This document shows, in pieces, positions 42,913 to 51,623 of a stretch of 64,000 nt of DNA (the stretch's first letter is position 1; every line of letters starts with the position of its first letter). A program made the translations under genes and the position numbers. Origin of the DNA: Bacillus sp. N1-1 (GTDB lineage: Bacteria > Bacillota > Bacilli > Bacillales > Guptibacillaceae); contig NZ_CP046564.1 in assembly GCF_009818105.1 (NCBI RefSeq), positions 2,108,001 to 2,172,000 on the forward strand, given 5' to 3'. The notes below the pieces were generated by a model that was not told where the DNA came from, did not search any database, and saw only the letters and a list, made by a program, of their open reading frames with translations.

Positions 42913-43731
42913 ATGAGAGCAATGAAACAACTCGGTCGTTTTGGTGTGGAACAAGCGCTATCCTGCTTGTTTCCTGTTGCTATCTTCGCTTCTTTAGCCG
43001 TCACACAAATTATTTCATTACCTTTCCTACCACGTTATGATTGGCTTCTTATTATTTGCCTTGTTATGCAGTGGGGGATGGTACGCTCAGGTCTTGAAAC
43101 GCTCGATGAACTAAAGGTGATTACATTGTTCCATATCATCGGGCTAGCGCTTGAGCTCTTTAAAGTGAATATGGGTTCCTGGTCATATCCTGACGAGGCC
43201 TATACAAAAATATTTGGAGTCCCTTTGTATAGCGGCTTTATGTATGCAAGTGTCGCAAGTTATCTTTGTCAGGCGTGGAGAAGGTTGCATGTTCAGCTCA
43301 TCAACTGGCCGTCAAATTGGATCGTTGTACCATTATCAGCTAGCATTTATTTAAATTTTTTTACTCATCATTATTGGATTGATGTCCGCTGGTGGTTATC
43401 TGGTCTCGTTATCATTGTTTTCTGTAAATCATGGGTTACATACGAGGTTAACGGGAGTCAGTACCGTATGCCAATTGCTCTTTCTTTTGTTCTGATCGGT
43501 TTTTTTATATGGATTGCAGAAAATATTGCTACCTTCTTTGGCGCCTGGGAGTATCCTAATCAAACAGAAGCCTGGAGCCTTGTTCATTTAGGTAAAGTAA
43601 GTTCTTGGCTTTTGCTTGTCATCGTGAGTTTTCTTATCGTAGCAACGTTAAAACGTGTCAAAGGAGAAAGTAGATCCAGTTGGCAAGAAAGTTTATTTGT
43701 TCAAGAGGATAGCGAGAAATTGCATGAGTGA
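42913..43731 (+). CDS. DUF817 (YoaT-like) membrane protein
   Basis: A 272-residue protein with about eight hydrophobic helices. Marks of the family include FKVNMGSWSYPDEAYTKIFG, GFMYASVASYLCQAWRRL and the late FFGAWEYPNQTEAWSLVHLGK. It resembles B. subtilis YoaT. Function unknown. ATG 42922 (residue 4) is an equally possible start since the RBS is weak. Its stop is followed within 25 bases by the HIT gene. Confidence 0.82.
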   Translation: MRAMKQLGRFGVEQALSCLFPVAIFASLAVTQIISLPFLPRYDWLLIICLVMQWGMVRSGLETLDELKVITLFHIIGLALELFKVNMGSWSYPDEAYTKIFGVPLYSGFMYASVASYLCQAWRRLHVQLINWPSNWIVVPLSASIYLNFFTHHYWIDVRWWLSGLVIIVFCKSWVTYEVNGSQYRMPIALSFVLIGFFIWIAENIATFFGAWEYPNQTEAWSLVHLGKVSSWLLLVIVSFLIVATLKRVKGESRSSWQESLFVQEDSEKLHE

Positions 43732-43754
43732 TTGCAGAAAGGATAGTAGATCTT

Positions 43755-44186
43755 ATGTCACCAAATGTCGAGTGCTTAGGTTGCAAATTAGCCAATAAAA
43801 AGGAGCCTGTTCATGTGATTTATGAAGATGATCAGGTTTGTTGCTTTTTAGATATCGAACCATTTAATGAAGGTCATACGTTAATCCTACCGAAGAAGCA
43901 TTTTCTAGATGTCGAAGAGTTAGACCCATTAACAGCAAATGCCATTATGAAAGCTTCAATGAAAATTTCAAAAGCAATCAAGCATCTATTCGCTCCAGAT
44001 GGCATTAGTATTTGCCAAAATGGTGGTCAATTTAACGATTTAGGTCATTATCATATGCATTTGATTCCAAGGTTTCGTAGTCAACCATTTTATAATGAAA
44101 CAGAAATTGACAATACCAAGGAGAAGCAGAACCTTAAAGAAACAAAGACTAATTTAATGAAGCAATTAAATGTTAATCAATGGTGA
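43755..44186 (+). CDS. HIT-family nucleotide hydrolase/transferase
   Basis: A 143-residue histidine-triad protein. The triad region reads LGHYHMHLIPRF (about residues 97-108) with the HxHxH pattern, preceded by EGHTLILPKKHF. An N-terminal CLGCKLANKK is typical of bacterial Hit proteins that bind zinc. HIT proteins act on nucleoside phosphoramidates or dinucleoside polyphosphates. ATG 43755 follows AAAGGA; GTG 43728 overlaps the previous gene. Confidence 0.88.
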   Translation: MSPNVECLGCKLANKKEPVHVIYEDDQVCCFLDIEPFNEGHTLILPKKHFLDVEELDPLTANAIMKASMKISKAIKHLFAPDGISICQNGGQFNDLGHYHMHLIPRFRSQPFYNETEIDNTKEKQNLKETKTNLMKQLNVNQW

Positions 44187-44222
44187 ACAGAGACTGATAG
44201 AAATGTAGGATTGTATAAGAGT

Positions 44223-44262
44223 AAAAAGCTATCATATGACTCTGTCATGGATGGCTTTTTTT
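44223..44262 (+). terminator. Probable terminator after the HIT gene
   Basis: AAAAGCTATC pairs with GATGGCTTTT (wobble) around a 16-base loop, then T residues. Confidence 0.55.
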
Positions 44263-44299
44263 CATCAATTGGGCTACATGCTGGAATAGGGAGGGGATT

Positions 44300-44575
44300 A
44301 TGATTAAAGCGAAAGCTCGTTTAAGTGTAAAGTTAGCGTTTATTTTGCAGATCATATGGTATGTCATGTTTTTTACTAATTTTATTGGAGTTATTGGGTC
44401 GTGGAGTTCGTTACTACAAAATATGATATGGCTGGGAATACCGTTGATTGGAATAATTACCTCTTTAATCTATTTATTGAAATTTAGTTTTACAAGGGTT
44501 GCGCTTACTACTCTTACCTTATCTTTGCCGATTTGTCTAATATGGATTTTAATTTCTGGTATAAGTAAAATGTAA
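44300..44575 (+). CDS. Small membrane protein, 91 residues
   Basis: Three predicted transmembrane helices (about residues 10-32, 40-63, 68-88) and almost no soluble part. GGGAGGGG lies 7 bases before the ATG. No recognised family. It is followed by a second small membrane protein of similar size, possibly a related or co-functioning pair. Confidence 0.65.
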   Translation: MIKAKARLSVKLAFILQIIWYVMFFTNFIGVIGSWSSLLQNMIWLGIPLIGIITSLIYLLKFSFTRVALTTLTLSLPICLIWILISGISKM

Positions 44576-44609
44576 TTCTTTATCAATTTTGAGGAGTGAG
44601 GCGAGAGAA

Positions 44610-44864
44610 ATGAAAATATGCGCCTGGATGCTATTAGTATTACATACAGTTATCGTATTTCTTTGGGTAATGAACTCTGGATATTTATTTTCATTTTTTG
44701 GTGTTGTGATTTGGGCTATTTTAGTTGCACTAGGTTTTATTGTACAAAGACAGATAAATGGGCAGTTGTGGATAAAAGTATTATTGTTGGCTTCAAGTTA
44801 CTTTCTGGTAGTACTGAGTGTAGTTACAGTTGGGATCTACTTTGCTACAAGTTCGATGCCGTGA
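44610..44864 (+). CDS. Small membrane protein, 84 residues
   Basis: Three predicted helices (about residues 4-22, 24-44, 54-78) joined by short loops. ATG 44610 is used; GAGGCGAGAG is just upstream, and the frame from 44589 includes that site. No recognised family. Could form a unit with the protein encoded at 44300. Confidence 0.62.
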   Translation: MKICAWMLLVLHTVIVFLWVMNSGYLFSFFGVVIWAILVALGFIVQRQINGQLWIKVLLLASSYFLVVLSVVTVGIYFATSSMP

Positions 44865-44940
44865 TTTTTTCTCCCATAATTAAAGGGATTATCTCTAGAA
44901 TATGGAAGATTTAATTAAGCATCATTTAGGAGGTAGTGAA

Positions 44941-45336
44941 ATGGTTTTTGAAATGACTACTCAAGTTCGTGTTTCCAACATGGCAGAGGGGCGTAAGTGG
45001 TATGAGACTTTTTTAAATAAGGAACCTGATTTTATTCCTCATGAGGGATTTGCGGAATGGGAACTCATACCTGGATGCTGGTTACAGGTAGCAGAAGGGA
45101 AAGTCACGGAAGGAAATGGCCCTTTGCGGTTAGGGGTTACTGATATTTCAGCCGAAAGAGAGCGATTAATGCAGCACTTAAACATGGAAAAGTTTGAAAT
45201 ACATTCGAGGTCAAAAGTTCCAGTTAAATGGGGGACATTCACAGATCCCTGGGGAAACCGTCTGGGTTTTTTTGAATACCTGGATAAGAATGAAGAAGGA
45301 AAACAAAGGAAATCGATTGTTGGCCTAGAAAGATGA
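44941..45336 (+). CDS. VOC (glyoxalase/dioxygenase fold) protein
   Basis: A 131-residue single VOC domain: TTQVRVSNMAEGRKWYETFL at the start and TFTDPWGNRLGFFEYLD at the end. AGGAGG precedes ATG 44941. Members bind a metal or a small molecule and range from glyoxalases to antibiotic-binding proteins; the metal ligands are not all clear, and no substrate is claimed. Confidence 0.8.
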   Translation: MVFEMTTQVRVSNMAEGRKWYETFLNKEPDFIPHEGFAEWELIPGCWLQVAEGKVTEGNGPLRLGVTDISAERERLMQHLNMEKFEIHSRSKVPVKWGTFTDPWGNRLGFFEYLDKNEEGKQRKSIVGLER

Positions 45337-45396
45337 TTTTTAAAACTAGATGACGCTTATATAAAAACAAATTGAATTTGTGTAGGAGGTCAATTG

Positions 45397-45747
45397 ATGA
45401 TTGAGAGAATTGATACTTTGTGCATGAAAGTAAAAAACGTTGAGAAATCAAGTGATTGGTACGAAGAATTATTAGGTTTCTCAGTAGTTGTTAAGGATAA
45501 AGGCTATCGCGTATTAAGGATTGGGAATGGAAGTAGTGTTCCTTTAACCATCGAAGAGGGAGACACTACCCCTAATGCTGATCAAAGTTATCCCATCTTT
45601 TATTCGAAAGACATTCAAGGGTTATATGAAAAACTGAAGGAGCATAATGTCAGAGTTAGTGAACTGCATTATTATGGTGTAAATCACTTCTTCGATTTTT
45701 TTGATCTGGATGATAATAAACTTCAAGTTTGTTATTTTAAAGAGTAA
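45397..45747 (+). CDS. VOC (glyoxalase-fold) protein
   Basis: A 116-residue VOC domain with IDTLCMKVKNVEKSSDWYEE, HNVRVSELHYYGVNHFFDFF and DLDDNKLQVCYFKE. AGGAGG is upstream. It is a second, divergent VOC protein within 500 bases of the first; function unknown. Confidence 0.8.
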   Translation: MIERIDTLCMKVKNVEKSSDWYEELLGFSVVVKDKGYRVLRIGNGSSVPLTIEEGDTTPNADQSYPIFYSKDIQGLYEKLKEHNVRVSELHYYGVNHFFDFFDLDDNKLQVCYFKE

Positions 45748-45810
45748 GAACAAGAAACAGAATAGCCTGGTATGACAATAAAGAGTAGAAGAGAAAAATG
45801 GAGGCTTCGA

Positions 45811-46449
45811 ATGGGGAAGTTGTTTTTGTATAGTGATCAAATTATCGAATCTCCTGGTAATCAACGATTAGACTCGTTACTTTTTAATGGAATGGAAACG
45901 GAAAAAATTAAGGTTGGTTATATTCCATCAACGCAAGATAAAGATAAAAAGTATTTTCGTACAAAAGTGGATTATTACCAGAATTACGGTATTGCGGACA
46001 TCATGTTTTTTGATTTATACGGTGAATTTACTTCAATTAACATTAACAAGCTCATGGAATGTGACATTATCCATCTTTCTGCAGGAAATCCGATTGAATT
46101 TAGAAAAGCGATTAAAAATCGTAAAATGGAACAGGTTTTGTGGGATTATTATCATAGCGGAGGAATCATTGTTGGCGTAAGTGGCGGTGCCGTTCAACTT
46201 GGTCAGTCTACTGCGTTATTTCATCTCTTTAAAGGTTCAGACTGTGTAGAGTCTTCTGATGCACTAAACATGGTGAAATTTGAATTTCTCCCCCATTACA
46301 ATCGTTGGAATAATGACTTTAAACAAGAGGTTCTAGCATACTCAAAAAGAACGGGAACAAGAATATTATGCGTGAATGACGGAGATGGCGTTATAGTCGA
46401 TAAGGAGAATATCCAAATGATCGGTTATATTAAAGTAATTGGCGGATAA
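45811..46449 (+). CDS. Peptidase S51 (dipeptidase E-like)
   Basis: A 212-residue protein of the S51 family. The nucleophile elbow is GVSGGAVQLG (Ser about residue 126) and a histidine lies in EFLPHYNRWNND. IHLSAGNPIEFRKAI matches the family's central G-G-N region. S51 enzymes cleave Asp-X dipeptides or cyanophycin products. ATG 45811 follows TGGAGG. Confidence 0.82.
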   Translation: MGKLFLYSDQIIESPGNQRLDSLLFNGMETEKIKVGYIPSTQDKDKKYFRTKVDYYQNYGIADIMFFDLYGEFTSININKLMECDIIHLSAGNPIEFRKAIKNRKMEQVLWDYYHSGGIIVGVSGGAVQLGQSTALFHLFKGSDCVESSDALNMVKFEFLPHYNRWNNDFKQEVLAYSKRTGTRILCVNDGDGVIVDKENIQMIGYIKVIGG

Positions 46450-46492
46450 GTCAAAAGCTGAATGAATGTTAGCGTAGGACGGTCTAAAATAG

Positions 46493-46530
46493 CGAAGGGA
46501 AACCCATAAACGGCTTTCCCTTCGTTTTTT
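46493..46530. terminator. Terminator between the S51 gene and the second carotenoid operon
   Basis: GCGAAGGGAAA pairs with TTTCCCTTCG across a loop and runs into T residues; A residues on the other side allow bidirectional use. Confidence 0.75.
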
Positions 46531-46538
46531 CATCTTTA

Positions 46539-48011
46539 TTAAACCGTAGAACGATCTTCTTGTATAATCTTTTCAGCGACATTTTTCCCACTAATTACGA
46601 CCATCGGTGATCCGCCTCCTGGATGCGTACTTCCTCCTGCAAAGTAGAGGTTCGCGATATCCTTTGATTGATTCGAAGGACGGAGAAAGCTGTTTTTTAG
46701 TGAATTCGAGGAAATACCGTATAATGCTCCTCGAAAAGCGTGAAACCTTTCTTGAATCTCTTCAGGTCCAATGATCTTCTCAACAACAAGATGGTCTCGA
46801 ATCGACAGCCCGTACTTTTCCAATTTATCATAGACTTTTTCTTTATAAGCTTCTAAAGAAATACGGTTCTCTTTTGTAAGAGGCGGTGCGTTAACTAAAA
46901 TAAACAGATTATCACCGTCTGGAGAAACGGAAGGATCCGTGACAGAAGAATTTGAGATGTAAATTGTCGGATCGTCTGGCCACTGCCCGTTAAATAGCGT
47001 TTCAAACTCTTGAGAGTAATTTTTTGAAAAGTAAACTTGATGGTGCTCGAGGTTCTTTAACTTTGTTGATAGCCCAGCCATAATCACAAAAGCTGAAATC
47101 GATGGAGAAGACCGCTCGATTTTCTTGTTAGGCATTGATGGTCGATTTTTCTCATCTACTAAGTTCGGATAGGCGTGAAGCAAGTCTCCATTAATAATGA
47201 CATTATCTATTTGAAACGATGCGGTCGCTGTATCAATTCGGCGCGCTTTTTTGTTCTCAATGTGTATGTTCGTTACCTTTGAATTGAGGTGAAAAGTAAC
47301 GCCTAGATCCTTCGCTGCCATTTCAAGACTTTTTGCAAGCTTAGTGTTTCCGCCCTTTACATAATAGACTCCTTGCACCATTTCAAGATAGCCAATCATC
47401 GCAAATGTTGCAGGTGCTTGATAGGGGGATGAACCTATATATGTCGAATAACGATTAAAGGCTTTTAATAAGAGCGGGTGCTTAAAATAGCGTTCGTGAA
47501 AATGGTTCATTTTTTCTAGCGGCCGCACCTGAACCACAGCGTTAAAGAGACCGGGAGACAAGTAATCCTGCCATTTCGTAAACATCCTCGGAAAGAACGT
47601 GCTCTTAGATAAATGATAGAGCCGTTCGATTTCCTTTAAATAGGCGTGATAGTTTTCAGCAGCAAACGGATCAAGTTTATGTAGCTGAGCTTTCATATAA
47701 GTTTCATCGGTACTCAACATAAAAGATTGTCCATCATGATCAACGTTTTTTGTATGATGGTCGAGTTTTATCCAGCTGTAATAATTTCTAGGGTTAAGGT
47801 CTACTTCTTCAAAAATAGAATCAAACACTTCAGGCATGGTCATCGTGTTTGGACCAAAATCAAAATGATGTGTCCCCATTTTAACGGGCATCATTTTCCC
47901 ACCTGTATAAGCATTTTTTTCAAAAACGTGTACATCGTATCCCTTGCTTGCTAGTTTAATAGAGGCAGACAGTCCACCGAGTCCTGCCCCGATAATACCA
48001 ATTGTTTTCAT
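46539..48011 (-). CDS. CrtN/CrtD-like carotenoid oxidoreductase C
   Basis: A 490-residue FAD enzyme, fourth and last of its operon. It starts MKTIGIIGAGLGGLSASIKL, then GGKMMPVKMGTHHFDFGPNT, the central YIGSSPYQAPATFAMIGYLE, FRGALYGISSNSLKNSFLRP and the C-terminal LYFAGGSTHPGGGSPMVVIS. With a CruF hydratase in the same operon, a 3,4-desaturase (CrtD-like) role is attractive; terminal oxidation (CrtP-like) is the alternative. ATG 48011 overlaps the glycosyltransferase stop (ATGA). Confidence 0.88.
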   Translation of the reverse strand: MKTIGIIGAGLGGLSASIKLASKGYDVHVFEKNAYTGGKMMPVKMGTHHFDFGPNTMTMPEVFDSIFEEVDLNPRNYYSWIKLDHHTKNVDHDGQSFMLSTDETYMKAQLHKLDPFAAENYHAYLKEIERLYHLSKSTFFPRMFTKWQDYLSPGLFNAVVQVRPLEKMNHFHERYFKHPLLLKAFNRYSTYIGSSPYQAPATFAMIGYLEMVQGVYYVKGGNTKLAKSLEMAAKDLGVTFHLNSKVTNIHIENKKARRIDTATASFQIDNVIINGDLLHAYPNLVDEKNRPSMPNKKIERSSPSISAFVIMAGLSTKLKNLEHHQVYFSKNYSQEFETLFNGQWPDDPTIYISNSSVTDPSVSPDGDNLFILVNAPPLTKENRISLEAYKEKVYDKLEKYGLSIRDHLVVEKIIGPEEIQERFHAFRGALYGISSNSLKNSFLRPSNQSKDIANLYFAGGSTHPGGGSPMVVISGKNVAEKIIQEDRSTV

Positions 48012-49120
48012 GAGTAAGTTCTTCCTTTCCAAACATAACCCTTCTGTTTTAAGCCTGTTCGCATTGAATGGATCAGAAGCGTCATAAATGCAATAGCGCT
48101 AAGTGGCATGAGAAATGCTAGCGTTATTTTCTGATTCGTTCTCACATCAATCCATAGTTTTTGTAAAACGATAAGCAGGTAGGGGATAAATAAAGTGAAT
48201 TGTAGTGAGTCTGTCATAAAGGTATAAAGTCCTATCGTTAGTAGAACAAGTGGTCCAACATAAAAGAGACCGTAAAAAATAAAAAGCATCATAATTAGAA
48301 ACCGAGAGCGTCCAAGTCCTGGGAATAAATTTTTCGTGAAGCCTTCCCATACTTCCCGATTCGTTTGATACATGTAGCACGTGACCATGTTGGTAATATT
48401 CGCCAGGAGCACCTTGCGTCCTTTTTTCTTAAATGCTTTTGCTAAATCAATATCATCAAGTAGCGTTTCTTGAATGCTCGCATGACCTCCAACCTGCGTG
48501 TATGCATCCTTATGCACCATAATAAATGCCCCATGAGCTGCTGTGAAGGAGGGGAGTGTTGTTCCGTTTGCTGGAGCTATAGGAAGGTGGAAATGAACAA
48601 CAAAATGTTGAAGTGGCACAAGTAGCTTTTCGAGAAAAAGGCTGACTGGAAATGCAGGAAAACCTGTTAACATAGAAGCCTTATGCTTTTTCATAAGAAA
48701 GAGTGCTGCTTGAATGGCGTCAGGCGACAAACGTAAGTCAGCATCATTAAAAAGCAAATAGTCTCCTCTCGCACGTTCACTAAGCTGATGACAAGCGTAT
48801 ACTTTACCAGTCCATCCTTCAGGAAGATCTTTCCCTTGTATAATCGTAAAGCGCTGATCGTTTTTCGTATGTTTAAAAAGTAAATTCAGCGTTTGATCTG
48901 TAGAGTGATCATCAAGAAGGAGAACTTCGATGTTTCGATACGTCAGCTTTTTTAAACTTTGGACAAGCTCACTCACATTACGTTCCTCATCACGAAGGGG
49001 GACAAGAATGGATACAAGCCCATTCTCGTCCCCCGTCATTTTAAGGCGTGGCATGAACAGCGAATTAATGATCGTCCAAAGAAGAAATACGCCAAGAATA
49101 CATGTGTAAATGAGTATCAT
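48008..49120 (-). CDS. Family 2 glycosyltransferase of the carotenoid pathway
   Basis: A 370-residue GT-A enzyme anchored by an N-terminal helix (residues 1-20) and C-terminal helices (about 270-350). Motifs: VSILVPLRDEERNVSELVQS, LLLDDHSTDQT, the metal-binding FNDADLRLSPDA and ETLLDDIDLAKAFKKKG. It resembles CrtQ/CruC-type carotenoid glycosyltransferases. It overlaps cruF by one base and gene C by four, so the products are made together. Confidence 0.88.
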   Translation of the reverse strand: MILIYTCILGVFLLWTIINSLFMPRLKMTGDENGLVSILVPLRDEERNVSELVQSLKKLTYRNIEVLLLDDHSTDQTLNLLFKHTKNDQRFTIIQGKDLPEGWTGKVYACHQLSERARGDYLLFNDADLRLSPDAIQAALFLMKKHKASMLTGFPAFPVSLFLEKLLVPLQHFVVHFHLPIAPANGTTLPSFTAAHGAFIMVHKDAYTQVGGHASIQETLLDDIDLAKAFKKKGRKVLLANITNMVTCYMYQTNREVWEGFTKNLFPGLGRSRFLIMMLFIFYGLFYVGPLVLLTIGLYTFMTDSLQFTLFIPYLLIVLQKLWIDVRTNQKITLAFLMPLSAIAFMTLLIHSMRTGLKQKGYVWKGRTYS

Positions 49121-49926
49121 TAGACAATCACCTCTTCTACTGTAGCTTTTTGCTGATTTATTTTCTTCTTATATGTTAGTAAAAGAAGTAGTGTCGGAAT
49201 AGATGTTAACAAACAAGCAAGCCAGAGTCCATCTAGCAATGCTAAGAAAATAAACATCCCCATTACCATCCCAAACAACATTGCCATACGATGTTTCCAG
49301 ATGTTGAAAGAAGCTTGATCGGGCACATTATTCCGCACATAAAGGGGGTAGAGCAAAAGATGGAAAAAGAGAGATACCCAGAACCATCCGGTGAAATTTT
49401 GGAAAGGAACGTTATAATAAACGCCATTTCCCTCCCAACCCCAGTAGCCTTTTACTAAATATGCAACTGGATCAATGATTAAATCAATTAAAACCGCAAT
49501 AAGCGCGCCTGTTACAGCATAAACGATCCATTTTGTATAGCTTTCTCTCATTTTTTCGATGATTTGCATCGACAGCACATGCGTGACTGCGATCACCATA
49601 ATCCATGCAAAACCAATGCCAATTGGAACCTCAGCAATCTTAAACCCAAAATCACCTGAATAATCATATTGGCCGAAGATTAGTCCATAATGGACGCCAA
49701 GACCTTCTGCGAACATACTAATCACAAAGATAAAGGAGGCAAAAGATAGCCCCCATAAAGATCCGAAAGTACGTATAAAGTAGATGCTGCCGAGTATTCC
49801 ACAAAGTATGAGGAAAAAGGCATTTGCCCAATTAAGAAATGGGGGAAGCAGGTCAAATCCCACTAGGATCAACCCGCAACAGTACCAAAAAATAAAAAGT
49901 CGAAAAATGATATTATCCCAATTCAT
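49120..49926 (-). CDS. cruF: CruF-like carotenoid 1,2-hydratase (DUF422)
   Basis: A 268-residue membrane protein with about seven helices. Family marks include FAEGLGVHYGLIFGQYDYSG, PIGIGFAWIMVIAVTHVL, DLIIDPVAYLVKGYWGWEGN and YNVPFQNFTGWFWVS. CruF adds water across the terminal psi-end double bond of acyclic carotenoids, making the tertiary hydroxyl that a glycosyltransferase can use. It lies between gene D and the glycosyltransferase. Confidence 0.88.
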   Translation of the reverse strand: MNWDNIIFRLFIFWYCCGLILVGFDLLPPFLNWANAFFLILCGILGSIYFIRTFGSLWGLSFASFIFVISMFAEGLGVHYGLIFGQYDYSGDFGFKIAEVPIGIGFAWIMVIAVTHVLSMQIIEKMRESYTKWIVYAVTGALIAVLIDLIIDPVAYLVKGYWGWEGNGVYYNVPFQNFTGWFWVSLFFHLLLYPLYVRNNVPDQASFNIWKHRMAMLFGMVMGMFIFLALLDGLWLACLLTSIPTLLLLLTYKKKINQQKATVEEVIV

Positions 49927-49943
49927 GCTGCGAAGGTCCTTTC

Positions 49944-51449
49944 TTAGCCAGTTTGCTCATCTTTCAATTTCTGATCCTCCGCAATTAAGTCTGCAGTTAA
50001 CTGTCCTGAGAGTGTCACCATCGGTACCCCACCGCCTGGATGTGTTGAACCACCTACAAAGTAGAGGTTATCAATCAATGAACTTCTAGATGGGATTTTA
50101 AATCCTCCGTTCACTTTACGATCGGTAGCAACACCGTAAATCGATCCGCCATTAGATCCATATAAATTTTTAATATCATCCGGTATGAATTGGTATTCGA
50201 ATTCAATCGATTCACGAAGACCTGTCATGCCCATTCTTTCTAGCTTATCAAGCACAATTTCGCGGTATCTACCACGATGTTTTTCAAAGCTCTCGCCAGG
50301 CTGAAGTGGAGGAACATGAGTTAACACAAATAAATTTTCTTTTCCGGAAGGTGCTTGTGTAGGATCTGATTTTGAAGAGACGCCAATATAAACAGTTGGA
50401 TCGTCAGCAGGAACACCTTCATCAAAGATTTGTTTGAATTCAAGCTCTGGATCTTTTGAGAAAAAGAAATTGTGATGTTGAAGCTGATCGAATGTTTTAT
50501 TAACCCCAAGTAACAGCACAAGACCTGATACAGTCGGTGTATATTTTTGGAGGTCCTTTTTCACTTTTTCTGCTCCAGGCTCGCCTTTTAAAAGCGTCTC
50601 ATGTGCAGGAATTCCTTCAAGGTTGCTGACAATTAAATCAGCTTCCATCGTTGTTCCATTCGCAAGCTTTACGCCAGCGGCTTTTTTGTTTACAGTAAGA
50701 ATCTCAGCTACTTCTGTATTCACTTGAACGTCGACACCTAATTCATCGAGAAGCTTTAGCATTCCTTCTGCTATGTTGTACATCCCGCCTTCAACATAAT
50801 AGATTCCTAGACCAAGTTGGACGTACACAAGCTGTGATAAGATAGCAGGAGAATGATAAGGCGAAGAACCTATATACATAATGAAAAAGTTGAAAAGCTG
50901 TTGAAGATGCTTATCATCAAGATACTTTTCTGTAGCCTGATTCATTGATTTCATTGGATCCATTGTGAGAAGGTCTTTAAATGAATGAAGCTTTTGCAAA
51001 TCTTGAATGCCAGATAAACTTTTCTTGTAAAAACTTTTAAGGCTCAGGTCGAACATCGTTTTGCAATAATCTAAGTAGGAGAGGAAGTTGGAATAATCTT
51101 TCTCTGAGCGTTTATGTACCTCAGATAACATGACCGCGATGTCACTCGTAACATCAATTTGTGCACCGTCTTCAAAAAAAGTTCTCCACTGAGGTTCAAT
51201 TCGCTTAATCGTCATATAATCGTTTACATTTCGATTCGCACTTTTGAACAGTTTCTCGAGCACCCAGGGCATTGTGAGTATGGAAGGTCCTGTATCAAAC
51301 TTAAATCCTTGACCGGAACGTTTGTTTAATTTACCACCAGCTCGTTCGTTTTTTTCAAGTACAGTTACTTGATGTCCATCTGCAGCGAGGCGAATAGCGG
51401 CTGAAAGTCCACCAAGGCCAGCCCCAATTACGATTGTTTTTTTGCTCAT
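49944..51449 (-). CDS. CrtP/CrtNb-like carotenoid oxidoreductase D
   Basis: A 501-residue FAD enzyme, first of its operon. It begins KTIVIGAGLGGLSAAIRLAA and has GGKLNKRSGQGFKFDTGPSI, YIGSSPYHSPAILSQLVYVQ, ADDPTIYIGVSSKSDPTQAP, YGSNGGSIYGV and LYFVGGSTHPGGGVPMVTLS, closely following staphylococcal CrtP, which oxidises the terminal methyl group. A desaturase role is not excluded. GAAGGAGGAGAAGG precedes the ATG. Confidence 0.9.
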   Translation of the reverse strand: MSKKTIVIGAGLGGLSAAIRLAADGHQVTVLEKNERAGGKLNKRSGQGFKFDTGPSILTMPWVLEKLFKSANRNVNDYMTIKRIEPQWRTFFEDGAQIDVTSDIAVMLSEVHKRSEKDYSNFLSYLDYCKTMFDLSLKSFYKKSLSGIQDLQKLHSFKDLLTMDPMKSMNQATEKYLDDKHLQQLFNFFIMYIGSSPYHSPAILSQLVYVQLGLGIYYVEGGMYNIAEGMLKLLDELGVDVQVNTEVAEILTVNKKAAGVKLANGTTMEADLIVSNLEGIPAHETLLKGEPGAEKVKKDLQKYTPTVSGLVLLLGVNKTFDQLQHHNFFFSKDPELEFKQIFDEGVPADDPTVYIGVSSKSDPTQAPSGKENLFVLTHVPPLQPGESFEKHRGRYREIVLDKLERMGMTGLRESIEFEYQFIPDDIKNLYGSNGGSIYGVATDRKVNGGFKIPSRSSLIDNLYFVGGSTHPGGGVPMVTLSGQLTADLIAEDQKLKDEQTG

Positions 51450-51623
51450 TCCTTCTCCTCCTTCAACATATTAGCGTCATGAATCGACTTTTGTACACTG
51501 TCATTGTATAGTTTAGGTATAACCTTTGTAAAGGAATCATAACGCTGTTACAGTGTTAAGTATGCTTTCTTGTTAATTACCTAAAAATGGATAGGTTAAA
51601 CAATGTTGAAGTGAGGAATGCAT
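51450..51623. promoter_or_regulatory. Divergent control region of carotenoid units 2 and 3
   Basis: Minus-strand elements TTTACA and TACAAT (18 apart, about 51504-51533) point toward gene D. Symmetric pieces include CCTTTGTAAAGG (51522-51533, arms CCTTT/AAAGG) and the pair ACACTGTC / CTGTTACAGTGTT. One regulator could control both units. No plus-strand promoter was identified with confidence. Confidence 0.4.
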
